Source of the DNA: Castellaniella sp041677825
GTDB lineage: Bacteria > Pseudomonadota > Gammaproteobacteria > Burkholderiales > Burkholderiaceae_B
NCBI RefSeq assembly: GCF_041677825.1
Contig: NZ_JBAYPG010000009.1
Location: forward strand, 1 to 64,000
Length of the DNA: 64,000 nucleotides
Reading direction: 5' to 3'
Shown here: in pieces, positions 62,150 through 64,000 of the stretch
Numbering within the stretch: position 1 is the stretch's first letter
Layout of the letters: each line of letters begins with the position of its first letter
Notes under the pieces: generated by a model
The model's input: only the letters and a program-made list of their open reading frames with translations
Told to the model about the DNA's origin: nothing
Databases searched by the model: none
Position numbers and translations under genes: made by a program

Positions 62150-62968
62150 ATGGCAGTTTCCTTGATGCGCAGCGCGCTGTTCGTTCCGGCCACACGGCTC
62201 GACCGCGTGGCCAAGGCGTGGGCCAGTGGGGCCGATGCCGTCATTGTGGATCTCGAGGATGCGGTGGCAGCCGATGCCAAGGATGCCGCACGCGAGCAGC
62301 TTGCCGCCTACCTGGGCAGTGGCGCGCAAGCGGTCTGGGTGCGCATCAATGCCGGAGATACAGAATGGTTCGAGGCTGATCTGGCCGCTTGTCGGGGCCA
62401 GGCCGGCCTGGCGGGGCTGGTCCTGCCCAAGGCCGAGGATGATGCGGCCTTGCGCCAGGCGACGGCTGCGCAGCAGCCCGTGATGGCGCTTGTGGAAACC
62501 CCTGCGGGTGTCGATCAGCTCGATGCCATTGCCGCTGTACCGGGTGTCCAGCGCCTGTGCTTCGGCATTCTGGATTTCATGGAAGCGTTGGGCACCCGGC
62601 TGCATACGGCAGCCGCGCAGGCCGTTCTGCAGGCACTGCGCTTCAGGGTCCTGCTGGCAAGCCGCCGGCATGGGCTGGCCGATCCGCTCGACACGGTGTA
62701 TCCTGATTTTTCCGATGCTGCGGGCCTGCAGTCCTTTGCCGAAGAGGCCCGTGACCTGGGCTTTGGCGGCATGCTGTGCATCCATCCGAAGCAGGTGCCG
62801 GTGGTGCATGCCGTGCATGCGGTGTCGGCCGCCGAACTGGCCTGGGCGCGCCGCGTGCTGGCACAGCACGAACAGACCGGTCTGCTGGCTTTCCAGCTCG
62901 ATGGCCAGATGGTCGACCAGCCCGTCCTGTCGCGTGCCCGCCGCATCCTGGCCCGGTCGGGCACCTGA
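62150..62968 (+). CDS. HpcH/CitE-family lyase, candidate citramalyl-CoA lyase
   Basis: The 272-residue TIM-barrel protein has the CitE-family motifs: RSALFVPATRLDRVAKA at about 6-22, the metal-binding VDLEDAV near 37, VMALVETPAGV near 108 with the metal-ligand glutamate, and MLCIHPKQVPVV near 207. Family members split citramalyl-CoA, malyl-CoA or citryl-CoA. With the CoA-transferase and hydratase in this island, cleavage of citramalyl-CoA to acetyl-CoA and pyruvate is the best reading. The ATG at 62150 is used; a GTG at 62141 is in frame. It lies 24 bp after the fumarase-type gene. Confidence 0.87.
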   Translation: MAVSLMRSALFVPATRLDRVAKAWASGADAVIVDLEDAVAADAKDAAREQLAAYLGSGAQAVWVRINAGDTEWFEADLAACRGQAGLAGLVLPKAEDDAALRQATAAQQPVMALVETPAGVDQLDAIAAVPGVQRLCFGILDFMEALGTRLHTAAAQAVLQALRFRVLLASRRHGLADPLDTVYPDFSDAAGLQSFAEEARDLGFGGMLCIHPKQVPVVHAVHAVSAAELAWARRVLAQHEQTGLLAFQLDGQMVDQPVLSRARRILARSGT

Positions 62969-62999
62969 AGTCGGCAATTTTGCGCATTCGAGAGGCCAC

Positions 63000-63437
63000 A
63001 TGGACCCGTATCTGCAGGCAGCACTCGACGAGGCCCGACAGGGCCTGGCTGAAGGGGGCATCCCCATCGGCTCCGTATTGGTTCACAAGGGCCGGATCAT
63101 CGGGCGCGGGCACAATCGCCGCGTACAGAGCGGCAGTGCCATTTTGCATGGCGAAATGGATGCGCTCGAAAATGCCGGCCGCCTGCCCGCACAGATCTAT
63201 CGTGAATCCGTTCTCTATACCACCCTGTCACCTTGTGCGATGTGTACGGGGGCCATTCTGCTGTATCGCATTCCTCGTGTGATCATTGGCGAAAACCAGA
63301 GCTTCATGGGTGAAGAAGCCCTGTTGCGCGCGCGTGGCGTGCAGGTCGAAGTGCGCCAGGATGCGGCCTGCCATGCACTGATGCAGGGTTTCGTCCGGGC
63401 GCAGCCGGCGATCTGGAATGAAGACATCGGCGTCTGA
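63000..63437 (+). CDS. Fungal-type cytosine deaminase (CDA-fold nucleobase deaminase)
   Basis: The 145-residue zinc deaminase has zinc ligands His50 (LHGEMDALEN, with catalytic Glu52), Cys79 and Cys82 (TTLSPCAMCTGAI). From memory of the yeast cytosine deaminase Fcy1, resemblance runs over the whole length: GGIPIGSVL, GRGHNRR, GSAILHGE, YTTLSPC, the IPR stretch before GEN, and the C-terminal WNEDIG, which includes the residue that contacts cytosine (Asp142 here). This is unlike bacterial CodA, which is a larger amidohydrolase. It should convert cytosine to uracil. It begins 31 bp after the lyase gene, so it may be transcribed with it although the functions seem unrelated. Confidence 0.88.
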   Translation: MDPYLQAALDEARQGLAEGGIPIGSVLVHKGRIIGRGHNRRVQSGSAILHGEMDALENAGRLPAQIYRESVLYTTLSPCAMCTGAILLYRIPRVIIGENQSFMGEEALLRARGVQVEVRQDAACHALMQGFVRAQPAIWNEDIGV

Positions 63438-63493
63438 CCGGGCGCGCGGCAAACCACGTCCTTCCGGGCCTGGAAGAATGGCGCAGCCGGTGA

Positions 63494-63515
63494 AGCCGGC
63501 TTGTGATGGCCGGCT
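63494..63515. terminator. Stem-loop between deaminase and hydrolase genes
   Basis: AGCCGGC and GCCGGCT flank an 8-nt loop in the 147-bp gap between the converging genes. Further GCCGGC-rich inverted segments follow. No T-tract is seen, so the terminator call is tentative. Confidence 0.35.
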
Positions 63516-63584
63516 CGTGGCGCTGCAGCCTGATTCGTAGCCGGCCTGCAGAGCCGCGGCTTCATGCTGCGTCGAGCCAGATCT

Positions 63585-64000
63585 TCACAGTGTGTTGAGC
63601 GGGATCTTCAGGTAACGGGTGCCGTTGTCTTCGGCGGGTGGCAACTGGCCGGCGCGGATGTTCACCTGCAGGGATGGCAGGATCAGACGAGGCGGTGCCA
63701 GGGTGGCATCGCGCGCCTCGCGCATGGCGATGAATTCTGCCTCACTGACGCCATCGTGCACGTGGATGTTCTGTGCACGCTGTTCGGCCACCGTGCAGGC
63801 CCAGAGTGGATCGCGTCCCTCGGGAGGGTAGTCGTGGCAATGCATGAGCACCGTATTTTCGGGCAGCGCCAGCAGCTTGCGAATCGAACGGTACAGGGAC
63901 TGCGCACTGCCACCAGGGAAATCCGCACGCGCCGTGCCGACATCCGGCATGAACAGTGTGTCGCCGACGAAGACCACGTCATCCACCTGAAAGGCCAGGT
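63585..64000 (-). CDS. Metallo-beta-lactamase-fold hydrolase, C-terminal part (gene continues past the window)
   Basis: The visible 138 residues are the C-terminal part of an MBL-fold protein; the frame is open to the last base, so the start lies outside. The metal-ligand aspartate is in VGDTLFMPDVGTARADFPGG and the last metal histidine in LMHCHDYPPEG. The C-terminal block APPRLILPSLQVNIRAGQLP is typical of Blh/ETHE1-like proteins that handle persulfides or sulfur compounds. The N-terminal HxHxDH motif is not visible. It converges on the cytosine deaminase gene. Confidence 0.8.
   Translation of the reverse strand, partial: LAFQVDDVVFVGDTLFMPDVGTARADFPGGSAQSLYRSIRKLLALPENTVLMHCHDYPPEGRDPLWACTVAEQRAQNIHVHDGVSEAEFIAMREARDATLAPPRLILPSLQVNIRAGQLPPAEDNGTRYLKIPLNTL

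Noticed and set aside
60341..63067. 908-codon open frame on the minus strand
   Set aside because: It is the antisense shadow of the fumarase-type and CitE-type genes, both with intact catalytic motifs; no family features are visible in the antisense product.

Overview
The window is a GC-rich, densely coding stretch of chromosome from a Gram-negative heterotroph. A Lap-type type I secretion adhesin system, TRAP and Liv-type transporters, class III CoA-transferases and many acyl-CoA genes point to a betaproteobacterium of the order Burkholderiales, perhaps near Alcaligenaceae. No rRNA or other marker gene is present to settle this. I see no tRNA, insertion sequence, integrase or CRISPR array.

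Layout. (1) 1-7775: biofilm adhesion module. The C-terminal part of a giant RTX adhesin runs on the plus strand. A TolC-type outer-membrane factor, the LapG protease and the c-di-GMP receptor LapD lie on the minus strand. (2) 8349-16396: acid-sugar catabolism. A TRAP transporter (dctPQM) and an enolase-superfamily enzyme face a convergent denD-otnK-ltnD-otnC operon for D-erythronate/L-threonate. (3) 16527-22739: two acyl-CoA dehydrogenase subunits and a bifunctional enoyl-CoA hydratase/3-hydroxyacyl-CoA dehydrogenase (pimeloyl-CoA-type beta-oxidation), divergent from a LysR-TetR regulator pair with a clear LysR-type palindrome between them. (4) 22727-43116: a large leucine/isovalerate-like catabolic island. 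A minus-strand operon (biotin-dependent carboxylase beta and alpha, HMG-CoA lyase, acyl-CoA ligase) diverges from a plus-strand operon (hydratases, isovaleryl-CoA dehydrogenase, a complete Liv-type ABC transporter with two binding proteins, acyl-CoA ligases and acetoacetyl-CoA synthetase). Twin palindromes sit between the two operons. (5) 43153-43995: an isolated M23 peptidase.

(6) 44359-54694: a sugar-type ABC transporter island with an SDR, a zinc alcohol dehydrogenase, two permeases, two tandem-duplicated binding proteins, an RbsA-type ATPase and two strictosidine-synthase/SMP-30-like propellers, one of which is fused to the second permease. (7) 54762-62968: a C5-dicarboxylate (itaconate/mesaconate/citramalate) island with itaconyl-CoA-type hydratase, class III CoA-transferase, acyl-CoA dehydrogenase, LysR regulator, MmgE/PrpD protein, class I fumarase-type hydratase (candidate mesaconase) and CitE-type lyase (candidate citramalyl-CoA lyase). 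(8) 63000-64000: a fungal-type cytosine deaminase and the 3' part of a metallo-beta-lactamase-fold hydrolase.

Taken together the window reads as a series of substrate-specific uptake-plus-degradation modules that all feed acetyl-CoA, pyruvate or triose phosphate, preceded by a surface-attachment module. The least described item is the permease-propeller fusion system in region 6. The best-connected pathway inferences are regions 4 and 7.
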